This document shows positions 23,301 through 33,700 of a stretch of DNA of 64,000 nucleotides, piece after piece (position 1 is the first letter of the stretch; every line of letters begins with the position of its first letter). Source of the stretch: Odontesthes bonariensis. Its lineage: Eukaryota; Chordata; Actinopteri; Atheriniformes; Atherinopsidae. The stretch is taken from contig NC_134509.1 in NCBI RefSeq assembly GCF_027942865.1, positions 5,543,754 to 5,607,753 on the forward strand. Reading direction: 5' to 3'. The notes under the pieces are model-generated. The model did no database searches and was not told the origin of the DNA. It saw nothing but the letters and a program-made list of their open reading frames with translations. Made by a program: the position numbers and the translations under genes.

Positions 23301-26300
23301 GCTGAGCAAAGCTAATTTGCATAAGGTCGGAAGTTCACCGTGGCAGAATGAGACGCTTGTTCCCTTGATTGTGCGCTTTTACCCACACCCCTTGAACCCG
23401 GCCACACGCTAGACCCATATTGCTGCCGTCCCTGCATGCTGAGAGCCGAGGACAAGTTGTGCTGATTAGCACAGCACTGTGGATGTGAGCGGAGGAGGAG
23501 TGAAAGGGAGGTATTCAGAGAAGGTGAGGGAGAGGAGGGATGGAGAGGAGCGCTGTGGTGTTCGTGCCTTCCTGCGGATGTGCCTGTGCCACCAGCCAGA
23601 TCCACCATCTGCTCATCCCAGGACACAGGCGCTCTGTCTGAGACAACAAATAGCAACGCCATCTCTCTCCTCTTCGCATTCTAAGCTTTCCTCATCTCCC
23701 AGCATGCCTCTGGGGAAATTCATCCCGACAGAACTGAGAGGAAAAGAAGAAAGGCGGCCAGGAGGACTAAATAGAGTGGGATGTAGGGTCAGGTTGAGGT
23801 TGTGTTTAATGAGATGGGATGATGACGCTGTTGCTAATAATGATAATGGTGCAATAAGTGGAGATGTAGTACTGACTCACCATTTCCAAGTTATTCTGTG
23901 TTGGAGAACTGGAATGGTAGCTGAAAGCATGTGGACTGCATTTTTTCCAATTAAAATGGAGATTTTTGATTTTCTACAAGGAAATGGTTGTTTGGTGATA
24001 AGCAAGCATATTCTTGAACAATCCATCAGCTAAAGCTTAAGGGGATATTTAGCTTCTTTTAGGTGGGGTTGTATGACATACTTATGAGCAGGTAGCATCT
24101 TACCTGCAGCATAGTCAGTTCTCTGAGTCAAGCTCTTGACTCAGACTCAGAACGGGGCTACGAAAGGGCAAACTTTTCGCTATCCAAAACAACTCACAAC
24201 TCAAACTTTTCATAAGAGTGCGGGCAAAAGCAATATCGTCAATTTTTGCACCTCACATTTGCATCAGTTGATCTGCGCCGCATGGACTGTGTTAAACAGA
24301 CTGTGTTACATCATGGATGGTCGTGCAAATAAGAAAACGCAGTGACATAAAAAAAAAAATAGCCGTCTGATGCAAAAGTGATGTGGTGTAAAAATCAACA
24401 GTAAAGCTTTCGCTCCAACTTATCGGTTTCCCTAAACTGAGACAGACAGAACTGGAGCAGAATAGAGTTTTTGACTGAAGCTCACTCAACGGCGAGACGT
24501 TGTGGACCGTGTGAGCCGCTTCTAACTGTAACCAAATTCACAGCACATACGTCTTTAAGTTACTTGAATGATGATTTTGCAGTTATAAAATCAGGATTTT
24601 ATTAAAAAAAGAGCAGCAGCCAGGAAATCCCGTTGAAATACACGACTTTGAGTTGACACTCAGTCTCAATGGGCTGATTTTTTTAATCCAAATTTCTGAT
24701 GCATCAAGTGTGAATTTGGGGTTTCCTGCAGCATTTCCAGGCTCTAATAAAATCTTTCTGTGCAGTGAGTTTGGCTTTTTATACAAGCTAATAAAAATAG
24801 GAAAATGTTCTTGCATGAGGCCCATTGCTTTCCAAGGTCATGTGACTTGCAGTTTTGTCCATCAGTGTTGCTGCACGGCTCTATCATCTGCTCCACTGAG
24901 CATCTCTCTCTTCTCGTGCCCATGTGATCTGTCTTTGCTTCAACTTGTGAACCTTAGCGATGGCGTTGTTTACCTTGCCCACGTCCCTGAGCTCGACACC
25001 TTGCATTGGTGTGCTGTTCTGGATTGCAGTAGCACAGCAGGATGATAGAGGGCAGCACCACAGTGCAGTGGTGACGACTGCAAGCAAGTTCTGGATTTGA
25101 ACCTGCTGGGAATGTTAGCCACGTGACAGACTATCCTGGGTGTACCCCATCTCTCACTGGATGTCAGGCTGGGACGGGCTCCCACGCCCCTCAGAACCTT
25201 TTAAAGATAAGCAGGGTATATAGAATGCATGGATGGAGAATAATGGGTTTCCTAGTAACTCTGCATTTAACTTCTCCTTGTAGTTAACTTTCACATTTTC
25301 CTCTTTGTGCGTGGTACACCCTGCGTAGTTGTGAACCGTTTGTCCCACATTTAAGGTGAGCCAACAATAGGTCTGATATCTGCTTGTAATTAATTCTCTG
25401 GTGGCATGTGTGGTGGCTGTGGGCCAGTTTCCCAGGCTGAGGTGGAGGAAACACAGATGGGCCAAGGCAACTCACGCAGGTGGGGGGTCTCTGATAAGCT
25501 AGAAAAATTACACGAGACAGAAAAGAGAGGTTGTGACTGTGGCAACGAGGAAGAGAGAGAAAATGGCCAGTGCGGGAGGAAGGAGGAGAACATATACAGT
25601 AGCTTTCATCATTCTGGCAAAAACAGATGTCTGTACATTAGTGTTGATAGATGGCTCAGATAGCACACTGCCGACAGAGGCATCGGCCACATCTGTCAGA
25701 ACTGAATGAATGTGCAAAAAAGAACAACATAGAAAAAAAACACACTCCAGTTTCACACATAGAGAGATGAAAAGGATTGTAGAACTTTTTATTCGGTGTT
25801 CATAATGAGCGTGGTTGAGTTCCTCTAAATCAACTCAAGCAATTCATGGATGTAATAATATGAGCAAACCGTTCCAGGCAGAAGAATGCTGTACACTCAG
25901 ACTCCCCACAGCAACGTTCCTGCACTTTTTAATGGAAGATTATTGCTCTGAGAGTCAATGTGCCGAGGCTGAAGCTATAAATAAGATCCTTTATTCATTT
26001 ATTTATTTATTTCACCTTGTCTTTTGTTCCTCTTTTGATCCATCACATCCAACAATATTTGACACCCATCTCCTGAATGACACGTTCCTCCCTGTAATGC
26101 ATTATTGGCGATCGGGGCAATGGTGTTGGCAAGTCCCAGAAACGTTGGGCTCTTTCTGAGTAGCTCCGTTGTGACCGGATCTTTTCCAACAGCCAAATGA
26201 TACGATGCACCAACACTTTACTTTAATTTTCTTGTCCAAGAAAACCTAATTGATTTGAAGTGCAATCTGCTTGGCACGTGTTTTGCTAACTGCGAAATGG

Positions 26301-27738
26301 CCTCTAAACTTAGACTTTAACACTCTCATAGCAGTGTTGAGATGAGCTGCTAAATCTTCCACAGGAGACTCATTCATGCAGGATGGCTCAGAGGGCTGAT
26401 TTTAATGATCAAACCCACCTGTGCCCTCGTTTACAACAGCTTACTTATGCAATTTAACCAGCTTATGTGTGTAAATAACAAGGAAGGATCGCTTTTGCGC
26501 CGTCATGTTTCTGCTGCTATAAATAAGCTCAGCCAACAATTGCCTTTTGTGAGACGAGGTACTCTGGCAGCTGTTCAGCAGTAGGGAAGATTAAATCTCA
26601 TTTAGATCAGCAAGCAAGGTTTGAAAAGTTGGGTGTGACAGGTTGATAGAAACCAACCACTTTTCGGTCATCCACAGTGCGCAATATCATCAAAATATTT
26701 AGAGAGTCTGAAGACATCTCTGTGTGCAAGGCCCACAGCTGAAAATCAGTATGGGATGACTGTATTCTTCGGGCAGCACTCCTTTAAAACGGACATTATT
26801 CTGTCTTACTGAAATCACTGCGTGGGCTCAGAAACACTTCCAGAAATCATTGTCTGTGAACACAGTTCACCCACAAATGCAGGTTTCATATTATGCGAAC
26901 ATGATCCAGAAATGAGGCCGTCTCATCTGGGGTGGTACGATTTGGTTCTGTGGAATTTTTTGTCATACGTTTGTTTCATCGTTTCATTTTCTTCCATGAA
27001 CAAAGCCTGCGGTGCACGTGTGACACCTGCAACTGCATTTCAGCCCGTCTCTGTGTTCATTTGATTCTCAGGTGGCTTACTGGGACGTTTACGATGGCTG
27101 TATGATCAGAGAACTGGAGGGTTCCCGGTCTGGGGCTATCAACGGCATGCACATCACACAGGACGGCAAACACTTTGTGACAGGTTGTTGTGTTGCTTCT
27201 GTGCTCCGTTTAGAGAGGTTTACGTTGGGGTTAAATTTCAAGCAAAGATAAATGCTGAATCTATTATCATGATACAGATAATAATAATCCTTTGACATTG
27301 AGGTAAAGGGTGACATTTGTAGCTACAGTTTCATAGTGACTTTTAGTTTTCAGAACCGCCTTTTGATCTTCCATGTGTGTGCTAAACTTATTTTTCTTCC
27401 TTTTCTTTTTTTTTTAAAAACACTTTTATTGTCGAGTATGTTTCATCACTTCAAAAGCCTTTGTTTTCCGCTCTCCCACTGACACCATAGGGCATGATTT
27501 TCGCAGGTTTCTTTCAGGTTATCAGTATATATTTCCTTTTTCACCTTCTCTACCAGGCGGAGACGACAAGGTGGTGAAGGTGTGGGACTTCATGAAAGGT
27601 GAGGTTACCCACATGGGCATAGCTCATGGCAGCAGCATCACCAGCATGAAGATCTGCTCCAACAGCCGTATCCTGGTCACCACCAGCGCAGACGGAGCCA
27701 TTCTGCGGTGGAAGTTCCCCCACCCCTCCCCCTCCTGA
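14345..27738 (+). CDS. cfap52: Cilia- and flagella-associated protein 52 (WDR16), complete
   Basis: Fourteen exons join in frame to 619 aa (human protein about 620): 14345-14405, 15129-15328, 15422-15558, 15649-15777, 15988-16087, 16627-16743, 17242-17342, 17476-17646, 18579-18727, 18888-19033, 20340-20491, 22684-22786, 27072-27183, 27557-27738. All introns are GT-AG. The start has a strong context (AAGCCATGG), and the N-terminus (LELDAAIGFNG) matches CFAP52. The protein is built almost entirely of WD40 repeats; WD-type tryptophans are visible near residues 93, 137, 182, 356, 441, 485, 526, 569 and 611. Diagnostic blocks include HPGREHLIYPLGCTV, YIASGQVNFMGF, ELLRITVPNVTC and SADGAILRWKFP. 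CFAP52 is an axonemal microtubule inner protein of motile cilia and sperm flagella, and its loss disturbs cilia and left-right patterning. Introns 5, 10, 11 and 12 hold transposon relics. An RFX-like site lies upstream. No frame damage is seen. Confidence 0.97.
14552..14957. mobile_element. MITE with about 40-bp TIRs in cfap52 intron 1
   Basis: The left end TACGGAAGACTATTAGGGCC continues as AGGCATAAGAAAAAATATT and is inverted almost exactly at the right end (ending TTCCGTA, 14957). The interior has GTCGAGAATAAAGT repeats and CGCCTTTATTGTCATTATA, a block common in fish repeats. The target duplication is not certain (GGTAA against GGATAA at the flanks). Confidence 0.7.
16236..16530 (+). mobile_element. 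DNA transposon fragment related to the element at 21232-22545
   Basis: TTCTTTGCTAAGTTGT and the run from GTCCAAAGTAAAACTTTG through AAAGCCTGGAGAACTA, GACCACTTTA and CAAAGTCTG closely match 22310-22500 in intron 11. A poly-A tract at 16324-16335 interrupts it. It lies in cfap52 intron 5. Confidence 0.55.
17129..17222 (+). mobile_element. SINE fragment, internally deleted
   Basis: A tRNA-like head (GTGGTTAGCACTGTTACCTC) runs, after a C-rich join, straight into the L2-type tail (ATTAAGCGGGGATAAAAAAT, then GGATGGATGG). It ends just before cfap52 exon 7 (17242). Confidence 0.6.
19383..20150. mobile_element. Decayed mosaic with Tc1-like-looking pieces in cfap52 intron 10
   Basis: TTTGCCCATTCCTCATGACA and CAGAATGTTCCATGTTAGTC with TCATCTGACCAGGTGACTTT resemble interior parts of fish Tc1-like elements, read antisense. 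Between them is an L2-type relic. No terminal repeats were seen. Confidence 0.4.
19700..19900 (+). mobile_element. L2-clade LINE reverse-transcriptase C-terminal relic
   Basis: The + frame reads KAAFYQLRN, then a stop, then AFISSRLDYFNAYF. A shifted frame continues IQNTATRVLAK. These match the conserved block after the polymerase domain of L2-type LINEs (FxLRN, AFVSSRLDYCNALL, LQLIQNxAAR). Stops and frameshifts show it is dead. Confidence 0.65.
21232..22545. mobile_element. Mariner-like DNA transposon with TA duplication, no intact ORF
   Basis: The left end CAGTACTGTGCAAAAGTTTT and the right end GACTTTTGCACGGTGCTG are imperfect inverted repeats, flanked by TA on both sides (21230-21231 and 22546-22547), as in Tc1/mariner elements. 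At 1.3 kb it is about the size of an autonomous copy, but no transposase frame survives. It fills much of cfap52 intron 11. Confidence 0.7.
22787..25049 (+). other. cfap52 intron 12, first part
   Basis: No gene recognised. The longest open frame is 23479-24033 (184 codons, +); it has low-complexity Ser/Arg composition and matches no family I know, so I do not call it coding. Confidence 0.45.
25050..25236 (+). mobile_element. tRNA-head SINE with L2-type tail, decayed
   Basis: It starts GGGCAGCACCACAGTGCAGT, has a box-B-like GGATTTGAACCTG, then TCCTGGGTGTACCCCATCTC and the tail AAGATAAGCAGGGTATATAG with GGATGGA. This is the usual layout of a fish SINE with an L2-related 3' end. It lies in cfap52 intron 12. 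Confidence 0.7.
26520..26945 (+). mobile_element. Tc1/mariner-like element fragment
   Basis: CTCATTTAGATCAG, CATCAAAATATTTAGAGAGTC, CACTTCCAGAAATCATTGTC, AACACAGTTCACCCACAAAT and CATGATCCAGAAATGAGGCC correspond to a transposase-coding interior common in fish Tc1-like elements, here full of deletions. It lies just before cfap52 exon 13. Confidence 0.5.
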
Positions 27739-28198
27739 TGTAGCGTTGGGTCCTGAGATCTTTACTCCTTCTCCGATTTATTTTGTTTTGGGAAAGTTTT
27801 CTTCCTTTACGTTTTCTTTGAACTAGCTGTATTGAGCAGAATGGACCGACACTCGGAAGATAGTAAATTGACTTAATGAGGCAACATTGGCTATGTTGGA
27901 TTTAGACAGTATTCACATTGTAAAGAGTTACACGAGGATTCAAGCTTCAACTGCGGCCAAATGGCTTTCTTTAAACCAGTCGTGAGCTATTGGGCTTACA
28001 TATCGATTTAATTCAAAACTGAATTTATGAAAAAAAAAAAAAAAAGTTTAATGCTGATACCCCTTCAAAGTGAAAGCTTTTAAAACTCCACTCCGGGGCA
28101 TGGAACATCACAGTATGCATTCACATTGTAGTATCCCATTAGCTTCAGAATTCTTTTATCTGGTATGGTGGCGGAACATTTTCCCCTAACGGTGCTGG

Positions 28199-28261
28199 AA
28201 TAAAAGCCTCAGGAAAATTTGAGAAATATTGAATGGCTACCTCACTATCTGTTTTAATAAA
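28199..28261 (+). promoter_or_regulatory. Candidate polyadenylation signals of cfap52
   Basis: AATAAA at 28199-28204 and at 28256-28261, about 460-520 bp after the TGA at 27736-27738. Confidence 0.45.
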
Positions 28262-28791
28262 TCCACACATCTGGTCCGCTAAATTCAATCTTTAGCACTG
28301 CTGAGCTGTGAAATTAAGCCTCAGATGATTAGAATATTGAACACTGCACGAAAGATGCTCGAACCCCGTTGAGAGACAGAGCTGCACATCGTGTGTCGGG
28401 CGAAACAGTACATCAGGATTCATTTGACCAGCTTAGCAGGGAGAAACCTGACTGTAAATCATGGGTCTACATGTGATATTTTGTCAGTGTGACGAAACAG
28501 AAGTGGACACAGTGTGAATAGTTCCTCTCAGTGCCATCCATTTAGAGCAAGGTGAGGTCGTCTTATGCATGAGATCCACAAACGTGCACACATCAAAGCC
28601 GTATGAAGTCAAAAAGAAGCTACACCTTCTTTCTTTGGAGGGTTTTCCATGTCAGGGTGTAATGAAGAAAAATCCTCTGGTCCCCGCCAAAGTGCCATTA
28701 GGCTACGAGGGAAATCCAACCTCAGATGAACAGCATCACGTGACATGTTGACACCTTTTGATTGTTTATTTAAGAGAATCTAAGCCAAAAG

Positions 28792-29920
28792 CAGTGCCTG
28801 ACAAAAACTAAGTACACCCCCCACGCTTTAACAGCTCGTAGAACCACCTTTAGCTGCGGTCCTTCATCATTCTCACATTGTTGTGGAGGAATTTAGTCCC
28901 ACTCTTCACAACGTTGCCTCAGTTCATTGAGCTTTGCGGGCTTTCACTTATCCACAGCTCTCTTAATGGCGCCTGTCTTCATGCAGCACTTTTCATAACA
29001 TGGAAACCAATGAGCTGAACAGAGATGGCGAAAGCTGGCAACATTCTATATGACACATAAGCATATATGCACAGCCATAGCTTTACTTACTGTTTAAACA
29101 TACAAGCACACACAGATATGCAAGCATATACCAACCACCAAAAAAAACAAACAAAAAAAAAAAAACGATTCCCCCACAGCACTACAGTGAAACGAAGCTG
29201 TGCTTTAGATTTCCTGCCTTGTTTGGGATTCTTGCCCCGTTGCATGACTCAGTTTTAGACAAGCTTTTGCTCTCGGAACAGGTGGCCTCACATGTGACTG
29301 GTTTACAGTGAGATGGTCAACACCACGATAGCAAGGTGCCCGGGTCCTGTGGCTGCAAAACAAGCCCAGATCACCACCCTTCCACCACTGTGCATGACCG
29401 TTGGTGTGAGGCGTTTGTGCTGATATGCTTAGTTTGGTTTTCACCTTCTTAAAACATCTCAACTTTGGTCTCGTGCCTACCGAAGCCCGTAGAGTTAGAG
29501 ATGCACAGAAGCTCTTGGGTTTTTTGCCGTTTCTCTGAGCACTGCACAGTCTGACCTCGGGGTGAACTTGCTGTGACGTCCACTCCTGGGAAGACCTCGC
29601 AACTGTCTGGAACGTTTTCCGTCTTACTGTAGAATGATGGACTCAGAACTCTTTAGAAATAGTTGCAGAACTCTTCCAGATTGATGGGCAGATAAAATAA
29701 ATAATAATAATAATAATAATAATAAAAATCCTCTAAGATGGCTGCCTCTATCTTACCTTCTTGGCATTAACTCACCTGGACGCTCCAGACCAGCACACTG
29801 CTAAAAAACACTGCTTTTATAGAGGTGCTCACACCTGCTGATGATTAACTCTTGTGAAGGGACTTGTTTTTTGTTTTTTTAAACACTAATTCTGCATTTT
29901 GGCTTAGTTTTGGTTAAACG
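28792..29920 (-). mobile_element. Tc1-like DNA transposon, decayed
   Basis: The left end CAGTGCCTGACAAAAACTAA pairs with CTTAGTTTTGGTTAAACG near 29912 as imperfect TIRs. The interior reads antisense to a Tc1-like transposase region (AGAACCACCTTTAGCTGC, GTTGTGGAGGAATTTAGTCC, CAGTTCATTGAGCTTTG). The 3' side holds GAGGTGCTCACACCTGCTGA, the inverse of the leader at 10150-10195. An AAT microsatellite has grown at 29698-29725. Confidence 0.6.
29698..29725. repeat. (AAT)n microsatellite
   Basis: About nine AAT/ATA repeats inside the Tc1-like element. Confidence 0.85.
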
Positions 29921-30757
29921 TTACCACAGTGTAAGATGTCATGTGTTGTTGCTCATCTCAGGTGGCGTTTGCATCATTTTCAAGACCCGGTGAGGACCGT
30001 TGGAATCATTTGTTATTTTGTCCTGATGTCTAAAATCTCCTTTTTCACATTTTCTTTGAAAGGCTGTATGTGTAGAAGTGTTTCAGATTTTTAGGAGCGT
30101 TTATATATATATATATACATATAAATAAATAAAAAGACACGTTTATAGACTCGTGGATGTTACAGTCGTAAAGGAAATGCCACCTAGGTATTCTACACAC
30201 CCTCTGAAAAAGAATGGAGGCAGGTGATGTTGTAATTGGTCCTACAGGGGGCGGTTTCAGGCTGACACCCATTAAAGACAACTTCCTTCTTCCCGGTGTT
30301 CCCAACCAGACGTGCGAAGTTGAGCGCTCTCTCAGCGAGAGGGAAGTTCAGTGATCTAATCCGGGTTTTAATAAATTCCTGTCAGATGAACGGGCATGAG
30401 ACGGCCACAGACTGGGGGGGGTAGGGGTGGGGGGAGGGAGTGAGGAACAGCGGTGTTGGGAGAGTCGGACCGCCTGGCGCAAGATCCAGCGCCGAGAGCC
30501 ATCGATGAGGAAGCGCAGCCCGCCGAACCTGCTCCGTCTCTCTCTGTAGCTCCTGCGGAAAGTCGCTCATCCAAAACGCGCAGACGGCTGACAAAAACAA
30601 AACAAATTGGGAGATGTCAGCGTAATAATCTCAGTAATCATGTGCCTCAGTCGAGGGAAGTAAAGCGGAGGAGGAGGAGGAGACGGCTTGGCAGACAGGT
30701 GCACTGCTCAGTCTTATTTCATTTTCCTTTCGCTCCTGTGGCTGTGAGATCTGAGCC
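29921..30757 (+). promoter_or_regulatory. usp43 upstream region / probable 5' UTR
   Basis: From about 30305 the sequence becomes GC- and CpG-richer (GTGCGAAGTTGAGCG, GAGAGTCGGACCGCCTGGCG, CAGCGCCGAGAGCC), as in a vertebrate promoter and 5' UTR, leading straight to the usp43 ATG with no obvious acceptor between. A short AT dinucleotide run lies at 30102-30120. The transcription start cannot be placed. Confidence 0.4.
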
Positions 30758-33700
30758 ATGGACAGCCGCAGGGAGAGCAAGGCGAGGAAACAGCCGATGA
30801 AGCCCAAAACCAAAAAGCGAAGGGAGCAGAAATACAAAGGTGGGACATTTACGAGGAGGAAATCGCTGCGGTCCATTGGGAATTTCATGGGAAGGATCCT
30901 CAAAACTTTGGGGACTTTGGCGCACTTTGGCGACGCGGAGCCGCCGGACGCGGAGGACGACGACGGCGGCTTCTCCCAGAGCGCGTCGGGCGGCTTAAAG
31001 AGCGACTTTTCTCACGCGTTCAGAGAGGGAGCCGCGAAGAAGGGCTCCACGGTCTCCTCTCACGGCTCGGTGAAAGCCAGGCTGTCGTGGTGTTCCGGCG
31101 ACAAGACCCCCGGAGTGCAGGGACTGAAGAACCACGGCAACACCTGCTTCATGAACGCGGTGGTCCAGTGCCTCAGCAACACCGACCTGCTGGCCGAGTA
31201 CCTCGGGCTGGAGCAGTACAAGTCGGATCTGTGCCACAGGAGGGCGAACGGCGAAGCGAAAGCCGGGGAGCCGCAGGGTGCCAGAGGAGAAGTGACGGAG
31301 CAGCTGGCGTCGCTGGTTCGAGCGCTGTGGACGCTGGAGTACACGCCGCAGCTGTCTGTGGAGTTCAAGGTGAGCGCAGAGTTTTAAAGAAAAACGTCTA
31401 ATGACTATTAGACAGTATTGGAAAAGTAAAACCACAGTTGAACATGCCTTTAGAAGAAAACACTGGATTGCTGGATAGAAGCAAGGCTCGGGATGTAACG
31501 TGGCGCGTAAAACCCTTAAAACTAAACTGGCGTTTCATTCACATGGGTTGTAATCATGAGTTTAACTTTTAGTTGCCTGAGAGCATGCTGTTCTGAAGCC
31601 CAATAAAACAGAAGCCGGCATTTTAAATCTCATTACCAGTTGCTTGACAAACTGCAACAATGGTGTGTTCAGCCAGAGTCTTCTTCAGCTTTGAGGCAGT
31701 ATGCAGTGGCGGATCTAGGATATTTCTGAGTAAGGGGCCATTAAGGGGCCACAGTGTTCATAGAGGGGCCAAGTATTTGTCCAACACCCTTGCACACAAT
31801 TCCCTGTTTTGGTAAGGTGCTGTATACATTTCACCAGTCACACCATGTTCAAACACTTAATTAAACACGTAATTTAAAAAAAAAAAAACTCCTAACCAAT
31901 TTTACATGCATTTTTACTGTACATAGACAAAATGCTCTCAAACACACACACAGCATGTGAGAAAATCCAGCATTTTATTTCATTTTTTTAAAACCTTTTT
32001 ACTTTTTCACAAATACTGTCAGTTCAAAACATCTCTCTCACAAACATACACACAGTTGCATGTGGGTGACTACTGTACATTTTACTCCTCTAAAACAGCA
32101 TTATTCTTCGGTTTTTGTGACGGGAACTGAACCGGACAAAAGACAGATGAGTGACAGGACAGGGGAACGTCAGGGGGCCAATCAGATTTCAGCTGGGGCC
32201 AATGCCCCTGTGGCCCCGCCCCTGTCTCTATGATTAAAGTATCCTTAATTTCATTTCATTCACACAATAAGCCTGTAGCCAGAAGGCTCAGCAGCACAGC
32301 AGTAGTGGTGGGTCTTGGTTTTACCATAAAAATGCATTTAAGTTGTTTTTGAGCTGTGCTGTGTGAATTACATTCAGCAGCTGTCCAGAGGAATCAGGAT
32401 GGGTAGAAACTAAAGGCCATTAGCTCATCGGGAACATTTTAAACCTCAAGCATGTTACAAGATTAAAAGATGCCACCCATTCATCCTCCGGTTTAGTTAT
32501 TCATACACATTCTTCCCACGTGAATCTGTCCACTTCGGGTTGAGAGAAAATGGCTTTTTGTGGTCTTAGTGAAACCTGTGCGGCCAGTGTGCCACTATGC
32601 AAACATATTAACAGAATGAACACGTCTCGCATGAAAATTTGACACGCATAAGGCGTGAACTGTGTGGTTTCTATGGCGGTGCTCAACCTGTGTACTTCTA
32701 TCAATAAAAGCTTAGCTGGGAGTTGTTCAGGGGAACATAAAAACATTAGTCATGTGGGGCAATAAAGACATTTCTCCACTTTGGCTTCTGGCCTTAACTT
32801 GTTGTCGTAATGAGTTGGTGGTAGTTTTGTGTGTGCATGCTATCTGGTTACTGATTAGATTCAAACTGCAGTTTCTCAGTTTGACCTGTTCCTCAGCTTA
32901 AGGTGGTTTGTCCGCATTCCCAGACTGTCTTACATGGTGTAAGAGGAAACAGGCGTCCCTCTGTTTGCAAACACAAATTATTAAATGCGCAGAGACTTAA
33001 CTGGAGCTGTACCTTTTCATAGCCGTGGGAACTAGGGGTGCAGGGGGTGCGGCTGCACCCCCTGCTGAATGTGCATTGCGAGATGGTGGGGAGCTAACAA
33101 AAATATATTTCATGAAAACCTATTGTACAGTCTCCTCCAATCGGGATTCGAACATGCGTCTCAAAACACAAACGTTCCGACTCAAGCAACGGAAGCACGT
33201 CTCTTACCAACTGAGCCACTGCTCCGGTCTACCGATACAAAGTTGCTATTGACATCTGTAGCTACTCCGTAATGCGAGACAGCGCGGTTTACTTATGTAG
33301 CCTATGCTTAGACTCGACTGTTCTCTGCTAGTTTGCATCCATTACAAATGCATCGATAAACATAATAAAATAGTAAAAAAAAAAAGGTTAAACAAAAATA
33401 AAGTTAAGACTCAGGACTCGCGTGCCGCGTGTAGGCTCATTCCATGAGGAGGCTGAGAATGAGACGTGGTTTATGATATTATGGCACCTCTGGTTTAAAG
33501 CTGCAGTCTGCAACTCTTTTTCAAGCATAATGCCTGGAACTGTCCGGGGATTCTGAAAGTAGTACATTAAATACCCCAATACAAAAAAAAAAAGAGTTCT
33601 CTAGGTCCCCTATATGTCCCGCTAGGTCCCTCCAAAGCCAGCAGGTTTGTTTACAAAATTGCAGACCGGACCGGTAAAAGGTAACCAATCAGGTTACGAG

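Noticed and set aside
30995..31435. Minus-strand frames of 146 and 102 codons over usp43 exon 1
   Set aside because: They result from the GC-rich codon bias of usp43 exon 1; the + frame has clear USP homology.
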